Source: Pseudomonas sp. Seg1 (GTDB taxonomy: Bacteria > Pseudomonadota > Gammaproteobacteria > Pseudomonadales > Pseudomonadaceae). From it: 64,000 nt of DNA. The notes beneath the pieces are model-generated. The model saw only the letters and a list, made by a program, of their open reading frames with translations. It had not been told where the DNA came from and did not search any database. The DNA is taken from positions 4,639,001-4,703,000 of the forward strand of contig NZ_AP021903.1 in NCBI RefSeq assembly GCF_018326005.1, in the 5' to 3' direction. Both the position numbers and the translations under genes were made by a program. Positions within the stretch are counted from its first letter, which is position 1. Each line of letters opens with the position of its first letter. Shown piece after piece: positions 53,528 through 63,281 of the stretch.

Positions 53528-54612
53528 CAGCCGTGTTCCTTCTCGAATTCAGCCATGTACGCCACCAGCGCATTGACGGCGGTGATGTCGACGGCGTTGT
53601 AGATGGAGGCGCGCATGCCGCCCACGGAGCGGTGGCCCTTGAGGTTGAGCAGACCGCGTGCGTCGGCGCCGGCCAGGAACGGCTTGTCCAGACGATCATC
53701 AGCCAGACGGAACGGCACGTTCATCCACGAGCGGTCGGACTTGTTGATCGGGTTGCTGTAGAGACCACTGGCATCGATGAAGTCATACAGCGTGCGCTGC
53801 TTGACGTCGTTGAGCTTGGCGATGGCTTCGACGCCACCCTGCTCTTTCAGCCACTGGAACACTAGACCGGACAGGTACCAGGCCAGGGTCGGCGGGGTGT
53901 TGTACATAGAGCCGTTATCGGCAGCGACCTTGTAGTCGAGCATGGTCGGGCACAGGGCACGGGCCTTGCCGAGCAAGTCTTCGCGGATGATGTTGACGAC
54001 GATGCCGCTCGGGCCGATGTTTTTCTGCGCACCCGCGTAGATCATGCCGAAACGCGAGATGTCGACCGGGCGCGACAGAATGTCCGAGGACATGTCAGCC
54101 ACCAGCGGTACGTCGCCGGTTTCCGGGATCCACTGGAATTCCAGACCGCCGATGGTTTCGTTCGGCGCGTAGTGAACGTAAGCGGCGTCTTTCGACAGGT
54201 TCCACTCGTTCTGACCCGGAATGGCGAAATAGTCGTAAGGCTTGGCGGTGGCGGCAACATTGACGTGGCCGTAGCGCGACGCTTCTTCGATGGCTTTCTG
54301 TGACCAGATACCGGTGTCGATGTAGTCGGCAGAGCCGCCTTCAGGCAACAGGTTCAGTGGAATCTGCGCGAATTGCTGGCTGGCACCACCTTGCAGAAAC
54401 AGCACTTTGTAGTTCGAAGGGATATTCAGCAGGTCACGCAAATCCTGCTCGGCCTGGGTCGCGATGGACACGAACTCATCGCTGCGATGGCTCATTTCCA
54501 TGACCGACAGGCCCTTGCCGTGCCAGTCAAGGAGTTCACCTTGGGCGCGTTGCAGGACAGCTTCGGGAAGCGCCGCAGGGCCGGCGCAGAAGTTATAGGC
54601 TCGCTTGCTCAC
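53527..54612 (-). CDS. serC: Phosphoserine aminotransferase
   Basis: 361 residues. AYNFCAGPAALPEAVLQRAQ at the N-terminus, SHRSDEFVSIATQAEQDLRD, LFLQGGASQQFAQIPLNLL, SSDILSRPVD, and the PLP Lys in YAGAQKNIGPSG. It converts 3-phosphohydroxypyruvate to phosphoserine. First gene of the serC-pheA-hisC-tyrA/aroA-cmk-rpsA run, all on the minus strand with overlaps or short gaps. ATG at 54612. Confidence 0.97.
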   Translation of the reverse strand: MSKRAYNFCAGPAALPEAVLQRAQGELLDWHGKGLSVMEMSHRSDEFVSIATQAEQDLRDLLNIPSNYKVLFLQGGASQQFAQIPLNLLPEGGSADYIDTGIWSQKAIEEASRYGHVNVAATAKPYDYFAIPGQNEWNLSKDAAYVHYAPNETIGGLEFQWIPETGDVPLVADMSSDILSRPVDISRFGMIYAGAQKNIGPSGIVVNIIREDLLGKARALCPTMLDYKVAADNGSMYNTPPTLAWYLSGLVFQWLKEQGGVEAIAKLNDVKQRTLYDFIDASGLYSNPINKSDRSWMNVPFRLADDRLDKPFLAGADARGLLNLKGHRSVGGMRASIYNAVDITAVNALVAYMAEFEKEHG

Positions 54613-54677
54613 ATCCAGTCTCGCTCTGATTTGGTGATATCACGCAATAAATCACACTACCGATCAACATGGCCCTG

Positions 54678-54761
54678 TGGGAGCGAGCCTGCTCGCGAAT
54701 GCATCACCGCGGTGTGTCAGAGGTACCGCAGCGTCTGCATTCGCGAGCAGGCTCGCTCCCA
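54678..54761. repeat. Paired REP inverted repeat
   Basis: Arms TGGGAGCGAGCCTGCTCGCG (54678 onward) and the inverse copy ending 54761, 26 bases each and perfect, around a 32-base centre. It lies between gyrA and serC. Confidence 0.88.
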
Positions 54762-54843
54762 AAGGGAATCTCCATGATGTCGAAATTTCATACCGGACAA
54801 ATAACAAGGGGGCGAATTTTCATCCGCCCCCTCGCTTGTCCGC

Positions 54844-57618
54844 TTATTCTTGCGGCTCTTCGTCTGCTGCGGCGTCGAGCTGCTGGTCTTCGGCGGCATC
54901 GTCGATCACGACGTTGCCCTCGAACTCCTCGCCCTCTTCACCTTCAAGCTCTTCACCTTCGACTTCCGAAGGCTCCTGAACCCGCTCCAGACCGACCAGG
55001 GTTTCATCCTTGGCCAGTTTGATCAGGGTGACGCCCTGCGTGTTACGACCCAGGCTCGACACTTCGTCGACACGAGTACGCACCAGAGTGCCCTGATCGG
55101 AGATCAGCATGATTTCTTCGCCATCCTGCACCTGAACCGCGCCGACCAGGCGGCCGTTACGCTCGTTGCTGACCATGGCGATAACACCTTGACCACCACG
55201 CTTGTACTCAGGGAACTCGGTGATGGCAGTACGCTTGCCATAACCACGCTCGGAAGCAGTGAGGATCTCGCTGCCTTCTTCCGGAATCAGCATGGAGATC
55301 AGCTTCTGTCCTTCCGGCAGACGCATGCCACGCACACCCCGGGCGGTACGGCCCATGGCGCGAACTTCGGATTCCTTGAAGCGGGTCACTTTGCCGCCGT
55401 CGGAGAACAGCATGATTTCCTGCTCGCCATCGGTGATGGCAGCGGAGATCAGAATGTCGCCTTCGTCCAGCTCCAGGGCGATCAGACCGACGCTGCGCTG
55501 ACGACTGAAGGCCACCAGCGGAGTCTTCTTGACCGTACCGTTGGCGGTCGACATGAAGATGAACGGCGCCTTCTTGCGGTCGGCAGCCTTGATGCGCGCG
55601 CGGCGCTCCTCGTCGGTTTCGTTGCTGTTTTCGAGGTCTTCTACATCAGCTTCAACGCCTTCGGCTTCTTCTTCGTCAGCCTGACGCTTCATGGCTTCGA
55701 GATCGACCGGCAGCATGGTGGTGATGTATTCGCCCTCGCTCAACGGCAAGAGGTTGACCAGCGGACGACCACGGGCGGCGCGGGACGCTTCCGGAATCTC
55801 GTAGGTCTTGAGCCAGTACACCTTGCCCTTGCTGGAGAACAGCAGCAGCGTGGTGTGGCTGTTGGCAACCAACAGGTGAGCGATGTAGTCCTCATCCTTG
55901 ACGCCGGTAGCCGACTTGCCCTTACCGCCACGACGCTGAGCCTGGTACGCAGCCAATGGCTGAGTCTTGGCGTAGCCACCGTGGGAAATGGTCACGACGC
56001 GCTCTTCTTCCGGGATCATGTCACCCAGGGTCAGGTCGAGACGGGCATCGAGAATCTCGGTGCGACGCTGATCGCCATATTCGGCACGGATCACTTCCAG
56101 CTCTTCGCGGATCACTTCCATCAGGCGCACGGCGCTGTTGAGGATGCGGATCAGCTCGCCGATCTGGTTGAGGATCTCTTGATACTCGGCCAGCAGCTTT
56201 TCGTGCTCCAGACCGGTCAGACGGTGCAGACGCAGTTCCAGAATGGCTTGCGCCTGCTCTGGCGAAAGGAAGTATTTGCCTTCGCGCAGACCGTATTGCG
56301 GATCGAGGTTTTCAGGACGGCACGAATCGGCACCGGCTCGTTCAACCATCGCCACTACGGCGGAAGATTCCCAAGGCGTGCTGATCAACGCTTCCTTGGC
56401 TTCCGAAGGAGTCGGCGAAGCCTTGATCAGAGCGATAACCGGGTCGATGTTCGACAGGGCGACGGCCTGGCCTTCGAGGATGTGGCCACGCTCACGCGCC
56501 TTGCGCAGTTCGAACACGGTACGACGGGTGACCACTTCGCGACGGTGACGAACGAAGGCTTCCAGCAGATCCTTGAGGTTAAGGATGCGTGGGCGGCCAT
56601 CGATCAGCGCAACGATGTTGATGCCGAATACCGATTGCAACTGGGTCTGGGCGTACAGGTTATTGAGGATCACCTCAGGCACTTCGCCGCGACGCAGTTC
56701 GATCACGACGCGCATACCGTCCTTGTCGGACTCGTCGCGCAGTTCGGTGATGCCTTCCAGCTTCTTCTCTTTGACCAGCTCGGCGATCTTCTCGATCAGA
56801 CGCGCCTTGTTCAGCTGGTACGGCAGCTCGGTGATGACGATCTGCTGACGACCACCGACCTTGTCGATGTCTTCAATGATCGAACGGGCACGCATGTAAA
56901 TGCGCCCGCGACCGGTGCGGTAGGCTTCGATGATGCCGGCGCGACCGTTGATGATCGCGGCAGTCGGGAAGTCCGGACCGGGGATGTATTGCATCAGCTC
57001 ATCGACGGTCAGCTCAGGATTGTCGATGAGCGCCAGGCAACCGTCGATGACTTCACCGAGGTTGTGCGGCGGAATGTTGGTCGCCATGCCCACGGCGATA
57101 CCGCTGGAACCGTTGACCAGCAGGTTTGGCACGCGGGTCGGCATGACCGCCGGGATCAGTTCGGTGCCGTCGTAGTTCGGCACCCAGTCCACGGTTTCTT
57201 TATGCAGGTCAGCCAGCAGTTCGTGCGCCAGCTTGGTCATGCGCACTTCGGTGTATCGCATGGCCGCAGCGTTGTCGCCGTCGACCGAACCGAAGTTGCC
57301 CTGACCGTCGACCAGCAGGTAGCGCAGGGAGAAAGGCTGAGCCATGCGGACGATGGTGTCGTACACCGCGGTATCACCGTGCGGGTGATACTTACCGATC
57401 ACGTCGCCGACAACACGGGCAGATTTCTTGTACGGCTTGTTGAAGTCGTTGCCCAGCTCGCTCATCGCGAACAGTACGCGACGGTGCACGGGCTTGAGGC
57501 CATCGCGCGCATCCGGCAGTGCACGGCCGACGATTACGCTCATCGCGTAGTCGAGATAGGACTGTTTCAGCTCGTCTTCGATATTGACCGGGAGGATTTC
57601 TTTGGCCAGTTCGCCCAT
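54844..57618 (-). CDS. gyrA: DNA gyrase subunit A
   Basis: 924 residues from the ATG at 57618 ([20 protein letters not shown]); the frame is open to 57702. The catalytic Tyr lies in [10 protein letters not shown] (about 122-128), after the quinolone-resistance region [19 protein letters not shown]. That region has Thr where E. coli has Ser83 and keeps Asp at the position of 87, as in wild-type P. aeruginosa. The C-terminal beta-pinwheel contains the GyrA-box QRRGGKGK. A pseudomonad-type acidic insert ([20 protein letters not shown]) and a long acidic tail are present. It introduces negative supercoils with GyrB. Confidence 0.97.
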   Translation of the reverse strand: MGELAKEILPVNIEDELKQSYLDYAMSVIVGRALPDARDGLKPVHRRVLFAMSELGNDFNKPYKKSARVVGDVIGKYHPHGDTAVYDTIVRMAQPFSLRYLLVDGQGNFGSVDGDNAAAMRYTEVRMTKLAHELLADLHKETVDWVPNYDGTELIPAVMPTRVPNLLVNGSSGIAVGMATNIPPHNLGEVIDGCLALIDNPELTVDELMQYIPGPDFPTAAIINGRAGIIEAYRTGRGRIYMRARSIIEDIDKVGGRQQIVITELPYQLNKARLIEKIAELVKEKKLEGITELRDESDKDGMRVVIELRRGEVPEVILNNLYAQTQLQSVFGINIVALIDGRPRILNLKDLLEAFVRHRREVVTRRTVFELRKARERGHILEGQAVALSNIDPVIALIKASPTPSEAKEALISTPWESSAVVAMVERAGADSCRPENLDPQYGLREGKYFLSPEQAQAILELRLHRLTGLEHEKLLAEYQEILNQIGELIRILNSAVRLMEVIREELEVIRAEYGDQRRTEILDARLDLTLGDMIPEEERVVTISHGGYAKTQPLAAYQAQRRGGKGKSATGVKDEDYIAHLLVANSHTTLLLFSSKGKVYWLKTYEIPEASRAARGRPLVNLLPLSEGEYITTMLPVDLEAMKRQADEEEAEGVEADVEDLENSNETDEERRARIKAADRKKAPFIFMSTANGTVKKTPLVAFSRQRSVGLIALELDEGDILISAAITDGEQEIMLFSDGGKVTRFKESEVRAMGRTARGVRGMRLPEGQKLISMLIPEEGSEILTASERGYGKRTAITEFPEYKRGGQGVIAMVSNERNGRLVGAVQVQDGEEIMLISDQGTLVRTRVDEVSSLGRNTQGVTLIKLAKDETLVGLERVQEPSEVEGEELEGEEGEEFEGNVVIDDAAEDQQLDAAADEEPQE

Positions 57619-57945
57619 GAGAAGCCTGATTCCTTTTTCTGGTGAAACTTCGTCATATCCATGTGGGAGCAACGAAGCTCGTCGGGGCAGGCTGAGTGCC
57701 ATGCACCGACTTACGACAAATCAACAATCTGGAGAGTGGATTTGCGCAGTAAAGACAGCTCCGCGGAGCTGCCTCGGAAAACGCCGGATGTTATCACAAA
57801 GGCCGCCACGCACCTATCCCCCAGATGCGCATGGAGCATAGTTAGTTGACCGGTGACAGGCTTAACGGGGACGAGAGAGGCTCAGAGCTTCTTTGAATGC
57901 AGAATTGGGGCGTGGATTGCGGATGTTTATTGACTTTTAAGGCCT
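57619..57945. other. gyrA upstream region
   Basis: 327 bases upstream of gyrA, between it and the REP pair near mtnA. It should contain the gyrA promoter and leader. I see no gene, no strong palindrome and no terminator here; a single half-REP-like GTGGGAGCAACGAAGCTCG occurs near 57662. Confidence 0.5.
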
Positions 57946-58018
57946 CATCGCTGGCAAGCCAGCTCCCACAGAATCGGTGGCAAGCACAAAACCTGTGGGA
58001 GCTGGCTTGCCAGCGATG
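57946..58018. repeat. Paired REP inverted repeat
   Basis: Arms CATCGCTGGCAAGCCAGCTC (57946 onward) and the perfect inverse copy ending 58018, about 26 bases each. A third core variant (CTGGCAAGCCAG). It lies 25 bases after the mtnA stop. Confidence 0.88.
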
Positions 58019-58043
58019 GCGTCTTCACAGACGCCATACCCCA

Positions 58044-59120
58044 TCAATGCAGGCGTTTGCGGCACATCAACTGGGCCATCTTCGCGGTATCCGGGCGCTC
58101 GACGATGCCTTTCTCCGTGACGATTGCATCGATCAGGTCCGCCGGCGTCACGTCAAACACCGGGTTGAACGCCTCAACATCGGCGCCGACACGTTTGCCG
58201 CCGACTTCCAGCAACTCGGCACCGTCACGCTCCTCGATCGGGATGTCATCGCCGCTGGCCAGATTCATGTCAATGGTCGAACTCGGCGCCACCACCATGA
58301 AGCGCACACCGTGGTGCATCGCATTGACGGCCAGTTGATAGGTGCCAATCTTGTTCGCCACGTCACCATTGGCCGTGATCCGATCAGCACCGACTATCAC
58401 CCAGGTCACGCCTTTGGTCTTCATGATGTGCGCGGCGGCGGAGTCGGCATTCAGAGTGACAGGGATGCCTTCGTTGGCCAGCTCCCACGCCGTCAAGCGT
58501 GAGCCCTGTAGCCATGGACGGGTTTCGTCGGCATAAACACGCTCGACCATGCCCTCAAGGAACGCCGCGCGAATCACGCCCAGCGCCGTACCGAAACCAC
58601 CCGTGGCGAGTGCGCCGGTATTGCAATGGGTCAGGATCGCCTGGGCATTGCCCTGATGCTTACGGATCAGGTCGACGCCCAGCTGCGCCATAGTCAGATT
58701 GGCTTCGCGGTCGCTTTCATGAATGGCAATGGCTTCCGCTTCCAGCGCGGCGAGCGGATCGGCATTGTCCTTCAGACGATCAAGCCGATCGTGCATGCGA
58801 CCCAGCGCCCAGAACAGGTTGACCGCAGTCGGACGAGAATCGGCCAGCAGTGCGAAATCCTCTTCCAGCGCCGCGTACCAGTCGCCCCCTTCGGCGACCC
58901 GCGCACGGGCCGCAAGCACAATGCCATAAGCCGCACTGATGCCGATGGCCGGCGCGCCGCGCACCACCATCGAGCGAATCGCTTCAGCCACGCCGGCGGC
59001 GCTGGTGTAGGCAATCCAGGTTTCCTCGAACGGCAAAATACGCTGATCCAGCAGGTGGAGCGCGCCATCTCGCCAATCGATGGCCTTTACTTTCTCCGCA
59101 GCCAACAGTCGATCGCGCAT
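58044..59120 (-). CDS. mtnA: S-methyl-5-thioribose-1-phosphate isomerase
   Basis: 358 residues, eIF2B-like fold. [16 protein letters not shown] near the N-terminus, the catalytic Cys in [20 protein letters not shown] (about 167) and the catalytic Asp in [19 protein letters not shown] (about 245). It isomerises methylthioribose 1-phosphate to the ribulose form in methionine salvage. It is divergent from the MTA deaminase across 107 bases, so the two salvage genes can share control. Confidence 0.95.
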   Translation of the reverse strand: MRDRLLAAEKVKAIDWRDGALHLLDQRILPFEETWIAYTSAAGVAEAIRSMVVRGAPAIGISAAYGIVLAARARVAEGGDWYAALEEDFALLADSRPTAVNLFWALGRMHDRLDRLKDNADPLAALEAEAIAIHESDREANLTMAQLGVDLIRKHQGNAQAILTHCNTGALATGGFGTALGVIRAAFLEGMVERVYADETRPWLQGSRLTAWELANEGIPVTLNADSAAAHIMKTKGVTWVIVGADRITANGDVANKIGTYQLAVNAMHHGVRFMVVAPSSTIDMNLASGDDIPIEERDGAELLEVGGKRVGADVEAFNPVFDVTPADLIDAIVTEKGIVERPDTAKMAQLMCRKRLH

Positions 59121-59227
59121 CCCTCACCCCGCACTCATGAACAAAAGCCGCCGATTATAGCGATCCCCCGCGAAGACGCTCGGGTATACTTCGCCATCCT
59201 TTATAAAAGCACTGGAACCGACCCTCG

Positions 59228-60562
59228 ATGCCGAAACCTGCCATTGCGCTCGACTTATTATTGCTGCCGACCTGGCTGGTACCCGTCGAACCTGCAGGCG
59301 TTGTGCTCAAGGAGCACGGCCTGGGCATCCGCGACGGTCGCATCGTGTTTATCGGCCCGCGCGCCGAAGCGTTGAAATGTAACGCCACGGAAATCCGCGA
59401 GCTGCCGGATGTGCTGCTCGCTCCCGGCCTGATCAATGCGCACGGCCACGCGGCGATGACGCTGTTCCGTGGCATGGCCGACGATCTGCCGCTGATGACC
59501 TGGCTGGAAAACCACATCTGGCCGGCCGAGGCCAAATGGGTCGATGAAGACTTCGTCCGTGACGGCACCGATCTGGCCATCGCCGAGCAGATCAAGGGCG
59601 GCATCACCTGCTTCTCGGACATGTATTTCTTCCCGAAGGTTGCCAGTGAGCGTGTACACAACAGCGGTATCCGTGCACAAATCGCCATTCCGATCCTCGA
59701 TTTCCCGATTCCCGGCGCCAGCAGCGCCGATGAAGCCATTCGTCAGGGTGTCGAGCTGTTCGGCGACTTGAAGCATCACGAACGGATCAAGATCACTTTC
59801 GGCCCTCATGCACCCTACACCGTCGGCGACGAGAACCTTGAGAAAATCCGCGTGATCGCCGAGGAGCTCGACGCCTCGATTCACATGCACGTCCATGAAA
59901 CTGCCTTTGAAGTCCAGCAAGCGCTCGAGCAGCGCGGCGAACGGCCGCTGGCCCGCCTCGGCCGACTCGGTTTGCTCGGCCCGCGCTTCCAGGCGGTGCA
60001 CATGACGCAGATCAGCGATGACGACCTGGCGTTGCTGGTAGAAAGCAACACCAGCGTGATCCATTGCCCGGAATCGAACCTCAAACTGGCCAGCGGTTTC
60101 TGCCCGGTGGAGCGTTTGTGGCAGGCCGGGGTGAATGTCGCCGTCGGTACTGATGGTGCAGCGAGCAACAACGACCTCGACCTGCTGGGTGAAACCCGCA
60201 CCGCCGCACTGCTGGCCAAAGCCGTCGCCGGCTCGGCCACCGCGCTCGATGCCCACCGCGCCCTGCGCATGGCCACTCTCAACGGCGCGCGGGCGCTGGG
60301 CATAGAATCGCAGGTCGGCTCGCTGGAAATCGGCAAAGCCGCCGACATCGTCGCCTTCGACCTCTCCGGCCTGGCCCAGCAGCCGGTCTATGACCCGGTT
60401 TCGCAGCTTATATATGCCACCGGTCGCGATTGCGTGAAACATCTGTGGGTCGCCGGCAAACAATTGCTCGACGACCGGCGCCTGACGCGCATGGACGAAC
60501 AACAGCTGGGCGCCACCGCCCGCACCTGGGGCCAGCGCATCAGCGGCCACACCGAATCGTAA
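59228..60562 (+). CDS. mtaD: 5-methylthioadenosine/S-adenosylhomocysteine deaminase (TRZ/ATZ amidohydrolase)
   Basis: 444 residues. Amidohydrolase metal site: [15 protein letters not shown] (HxH, about 73), [12 protein letters not shown] (about 222), [13 protein letters not shown], and the Asp in [17 protein letters not shown] (about 303). [14 protein letters not shown] is typical of the MTA/SAH deaminase group. In pseudomonads MTA is deaminated to methylthioinosine and fed through MtnP to MtnA, so the divergent mtnA neighbour supports this role. ATG at 59228, [14 protein letters not shown]. Confidence 0.9.
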   Translation: MPKPAIALDLLLLPTWLVPVEPAGVVLKEHGLGIRDGRIVFIGPRAEALKCNATEIRELPDVLLAPGLINAHGHAAMTLFRGMADDLPLMTWLENHIWPAEAKWVDEDFVRDGTDLAIAEQIKGGITCFSDMYFFPKVASERVHNSGIRAQIAIPILDFPIPGASSADEAIRQGVELFGDLKHHERIKITFGPHAPYTVGDENLEKIRVIAEELDASIHMHVHETAFEVQQALEQRGERPLARLGRLGLLGPRFQAVHMTQISDDDLALLVESNTSVIHCPESNLKLASGFCPVERLWQAGVNVAVGTDGAASNNDLDLLGETRTAALLAKAVAGSATALDAHRALRMATLNGARALGIESQVGSLEIGKAADIVAFDLSGLAQQPVYDPVSQLIYATGRDCVKHLWVAGKQLLDDRRLTRMDEQQLGATARTWGQRISGHTES

Positions 60563-60620
60563 ACACCGCGGAACACAATCCGCGGCTACAGCCTTTTTCA
60601 AGTTTTTCGAGGAATTGAAC

Positions 60621-61319
60621 ATGAGCAACGTCGACCACGCCGAAATCGCCAAATTCGAAGCCCTGGCCCATCGCTGGTGGGATCGTGAAAGCGAATTCAA
60701 ACCGCTACACGACATCAACCCGCTGCGGGTCAACTGGATTGACGAGCGGGTCAATCTGGCTGGCAAGAAGGTCCTCGACGTCGGTTGCGGCGGCGGCATC
60801 CTCAGCGAAGCCATGGCCCAGCGCGGCGCCACCGTGATGGGCATCGACATGGGCGAAGCGCCATTGGCGGTGGCGCAACTGCATCAGCTGGAATCCGGCG
60901 TCAGTGTCGAATACCGGCAGATCACCGCCGAAGCTTTGGCCGAAGAAATGCCCGAGCAGTTCGACGTAGTAACTTGCCTTGAGATGCTTGAGCACGTGCC
61001 CGACCCATCGTCAGTGATCCGCGCCTGCTTCCGCATGGTCAAACCGGGCGGCCAGGTGTTCTTCTCGACCATCAACCGCAACCCGAAGGCGTACCTGTTT
61101 GCCATCGTCGGCGCCGAATACATCATGAAGCTGCTGCCGCGCGGCACCCACGACTTCAAGAAATTCATCCGCCCGTCCGAGCTGGGCGCCTGGAGCCGCA
61201 TGGCCGGCCTGACCGTCAAGGACATCATCGGCCTGACCTACAACCCGTTGACCAAGCACTACAAACTGGCCAACGACGTTGACGTCAACTACATGATCCA
61301 GACCCTGCGCGAGGAGTAA
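60621..61319 (+). CDS. ubiG: Ubiquinone biosynthesis O-methyltransferase
   Basis: 232 residues from the ATG at 60621 (CGAGGAATTGAAC upstream). SAM motif I is [20 protein letters not shown] (about 52-71), then [10 protein letters not shown]. The UbiG pattern [20 protein letters not shown] at the N-terminus and [27 protein letters not shown] in the second half are diagnostic. It performs both O-methylations of the ubiquinone ring. It ends 4 bases before mupP. Confidence 0.97.
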   Translation: MSNVDHAEIAKFEALAHRWWDRESEFKPLHDINPLRVNWIDERVNLAGKKVLDVGCGGGILSEAMAQRGATVMGIDMGEAPLAVAQLHQLESGVSVEYRQITAEALAEEMPEQFDVVTCLEMLEHVPDPSSVIRACFRMVKPGGQVFFSTINRNPKAYLFAIVGAEYIMKLLPRGTHDFKKFIRPSELGAWSRMAGLTVKDIIGLTYNPLTKHYKLANDVDVNYMIQTLREE

Positions 61320-61323
61320 GCCG

Positions 61324-61995
61324 ATGGCCATCAGAGCAGTCCTTTTCGACATGGACGGCACCCTGCTCGACACCGCGCCGGACTTCATCGCCATTTGTCA
61401 GGCGATGCGCGCGGATCGCGGCTTGCCGCCGATGAACGACAAGCACATCCGCGACGAAATTTCCGGCGGCGCCAAAGCCATGGTTGCGGTGACGTTTTCG
61501 ATGGATCCGGAGTCGCCGGGCTTCGAGCAATTGCGTCTGGAATTCCTCGAACGCTATCTGGTTGGCTGCGCAGTGCACAGCAAGCTGTTCGACGGCATGG
61601 GTGAACTGCTGGCCGACATCGAGAAAGCCAATCTGGTTTGGGGCGTGGTGACCAACAAGCCGCTGCGCTTCGCCGAGCCGATCATGCAACAACTGGGGCT
61701 GGCCGAGCGCTCGGCGCTGCTGATCTGCCCCGATCATGTGAAAAACAGCAAGCCGGATCCGGAGCCGTTGATCCTTGCGTGCAAGATGCTTGATCTGGAT
61801 CCGTCGACGGTTCTGTTTGTAGGCGATGATCTACGCGATATCGAGTCGGGCCGCGATGCCGGTACAAAAACGGCAGCGGTGACGTTTGGCTACATTCATC
61901 CGGATGACAACCCACGGCACTGGGGTGCGGATGTTGTGGTGGATCATCCGTCGGAGTTGCGCAAGGTGCTCGATAGCGCGCTTTGCAGCTGCTGA
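61324..61995 (+). CDS. mupP: N-acetylmuramic acid 6-phosphate phosphatase MupP
   Basis: 223 residues, HAD superfamily. Motif [15 protein letters not shown] (nucleophile Asp at about 9), motif [11 protein letters not shown], motif III lysine in [10 protein letters not shown] and motif [17 protein letters not shown]. Annotated in older genomes as phosphoglycolate phosphatase, but the gene after ubiG in pseudomonads (PA3172) is MupP, part of the AmgK-MurU peptidoglycan recycling route. The assignment rests on position plus family. ATG 4 bases after ubiG, so translation is coupled. Confidence 0.9.
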   Translation: MAIRAVLFDMDGTLLDTAPDFIAICQAMRADRGLPPMNDKHIRDEISGGAKAMVAVTFSMDPESPGFEQLRLEFLERYLVGCAVHSKLFDGMGELLADIEKANLVWGVVTNKPLRFAEPIMQQLGLAERSALLICPDHVKNSKPDPEPLILACKMLDLDPSTVLFVGDDLRDIESGRDAGTKTAAVTFGYIHPDDNPRHWGADVVVDHPSELRKVLDSALCSC

Positions 61996-62016
61996 CCCGA
62001 CTGTTTGCAGGAGCCG

Positions 62017-62140
62017 TTTGTGGCGAGGGGATTTATCCCCGATCGACGGCGAAGCCGTCGTTAAACCTGCACGTCAAATCGACCTGAAAGAATGCTGGGC
62101 TGCTGCGCAACCCATCGGGGACAAATCCCCTCACCACAAA
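62017..62140. repeat. Inverted repeat pair with GGCGAGGGGATTT core
   Basis: Arms TTTGTGGCGAGGGGATTTAT (62017 onward) and the inverse copy ending 62140 (ATCGGGGACAAATCCCCTCA, then CCACAAA), with one mismatch. Between them a smaller palindrome GACGGCGAAGCCGTC lies at 62045-62059. This family is unrelated in sequence to the REP pairs elsewhere in the window. It lies between mupP and yciK. Confidence 0.85.
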
Positions 62141-62179
62141 GGGTGAAGCAGGTCTTCATGAATGGATTGTGAGGTTTTT

Positions 62180-62920
62180 ATGTTCGATTACTCCGCTCGT
62201 CCCGAATTGCTCAAGGATCGGGTCATTCTGGTCACCGGTGCCGGGCGCGGCATTGGCGCGGCTGCCGCCAAGACCTACGCCGCGCATGGCGCTACCGTAC
62301 TGCTGCTGGGCAAGACTGAAGCGAATCTGACCCAGGTTTACGACGAGATCGAAGCGGCGGGCCATCCGCAACCGGCGGTGATTCCGTTCAACCTCGAAAC
62401 CGCCCTGCCCCATCAGTACGATGAGCTGGCAGCGATGATCGAAAGTGAATTCGGTCATCTTGATGGCCTGCTGCACAACGCCTCGATCATTGGCCCACGC
62501 ACGCCGATCGAGCAGTTGTCCGGCGAAAACTTCATGCGCGTCATGCAGGTCAACGTCAACGCCATGTTCATGCTCACCAGCACTCTGCTGCCGCTGCTCA
62601 AGCTGTCGCAGGATGCTTCGGTGGTGTTCACCTCCAGCAGCGTCGGGCGCAAGGGTCGTGCCTACTGGGGCGCTTACGGCGTGTCGAAGTTCGCCACCGA
62701 AGGCCTGATGCAAACCCTCGCCGATGAAGTCGACGGCGTGGCGCCAGTACGCGCCAACAGCATCAACCCGGGCGGCACTCGCACCAGCATGCGCGCGCAG
62801 GCTTACCCGGGAGAAAACCCGCTGAACAATCCGACTCCGGAGGAAATCATGCCGGTCTATCTGTACTTGATGGGCCCGGACAGTACCGGCATCAACGGCC
62901 AGGCATTCAACGCACAGTAA
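62180..62920 (+). CDS. yciK: YciK family short-chain dehydrogenase
   Basis: 246 residues from the ATG at 62180 (GTGAGG upstream). MFDYSARPELLKDRVILVTG is the YciK-type start; nucleotide-binding GAGRGIGAAAAKTY follows; then LHNASIIGPRTPIEQL, catalytic Ser in FTSSSVGRKGRAYWGAYGVS and the Tyr/Lys in YGVSKFA. It is an NAD(P)H oxidoreductase of unknown substrate, regularly found after ubiG-mupP in Pseudomonas. It is the last gene of that run. A GC-rich imperfect palindrome near 62940-62965 could end transcription but lacks a T tract. Confidence 0.92.
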   Translation: MFDYSARPELLKDRVILVTGAGRGIGAAAAKTYAAHGATVLLLGKTEANLTQVYDEIEAAGHPQPAVIPFNLETALPHQYDELAAMIESEFGHLDGLLHNASIIGPRTPIEQLSGENFMRVMQVNVNAMFMLTSTLLPLLKLSQDASVVFTSSSVGRKGRAYWGAYGVSKFATEGLMQTLADEVDGVAPVRANSINPGGTRTSMRAQAYPGENPLNNPTPEEIMPVYLYLMGPDSTGINGQAFNAQ

Positions 62921-63281
62921 TGCCATACGTCGCATTTGTTGCCGTGGCGGATTACCGTCGCGGCACGCATTTGCCGCTGCCTGCCGTCACATAACAGTCA
63001 AATATCCAGCACAACCTCCTTACCTTTCATATCAAGTCGTTGATTTATAACGGGTTAAATAAAACCGAACCGAATGGCACGACTTTCGCTCTAATTTTCC
63101 TCAAAGCATGCCGTGTGAAGGCAATGGGGCAAGGCCTGATTCGATAGCTGACTAATCGTCATCAGGCAGACTAAACTTACGCCAAATGTCCTACGGGACT
63201 GATGGATCAGTATGACGCGCAGCCCATAGCCGCTCTCACCCAGCCTGTAAGACAGACTTACTGCTTAGGGGCTCACGCCAT
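62921..63281. other. Intergenic region upstream of the GGDEF gene
   Basis: 361 bases. After a GC-rich imperfect palindrome (about 62940-62965) the sequence becomes AT-rich (TTTATAACGGGTTAAATAAA near 63042), then continues to the GGDEF start without an open frame of interest. It is presumably the promoter and leader of the GGDEF gene. Nothing else is seen. Confidence 0.5.

Noticed and set aside
51158-53602. 814-residue plus-strand open frame
   Set aside because: Mirror of hisC and pheA.
54850-57645. 931-residue plus-strand open frame
   Set aside because: Mirror of gyrA, almost the same limits; composition unnatural (His/Gln/Asp-rich).
59258-60850. 530-residue minus-strand open frame
   Set aside because: Mirror of the MTA deaminase gene and the start of ubiG.
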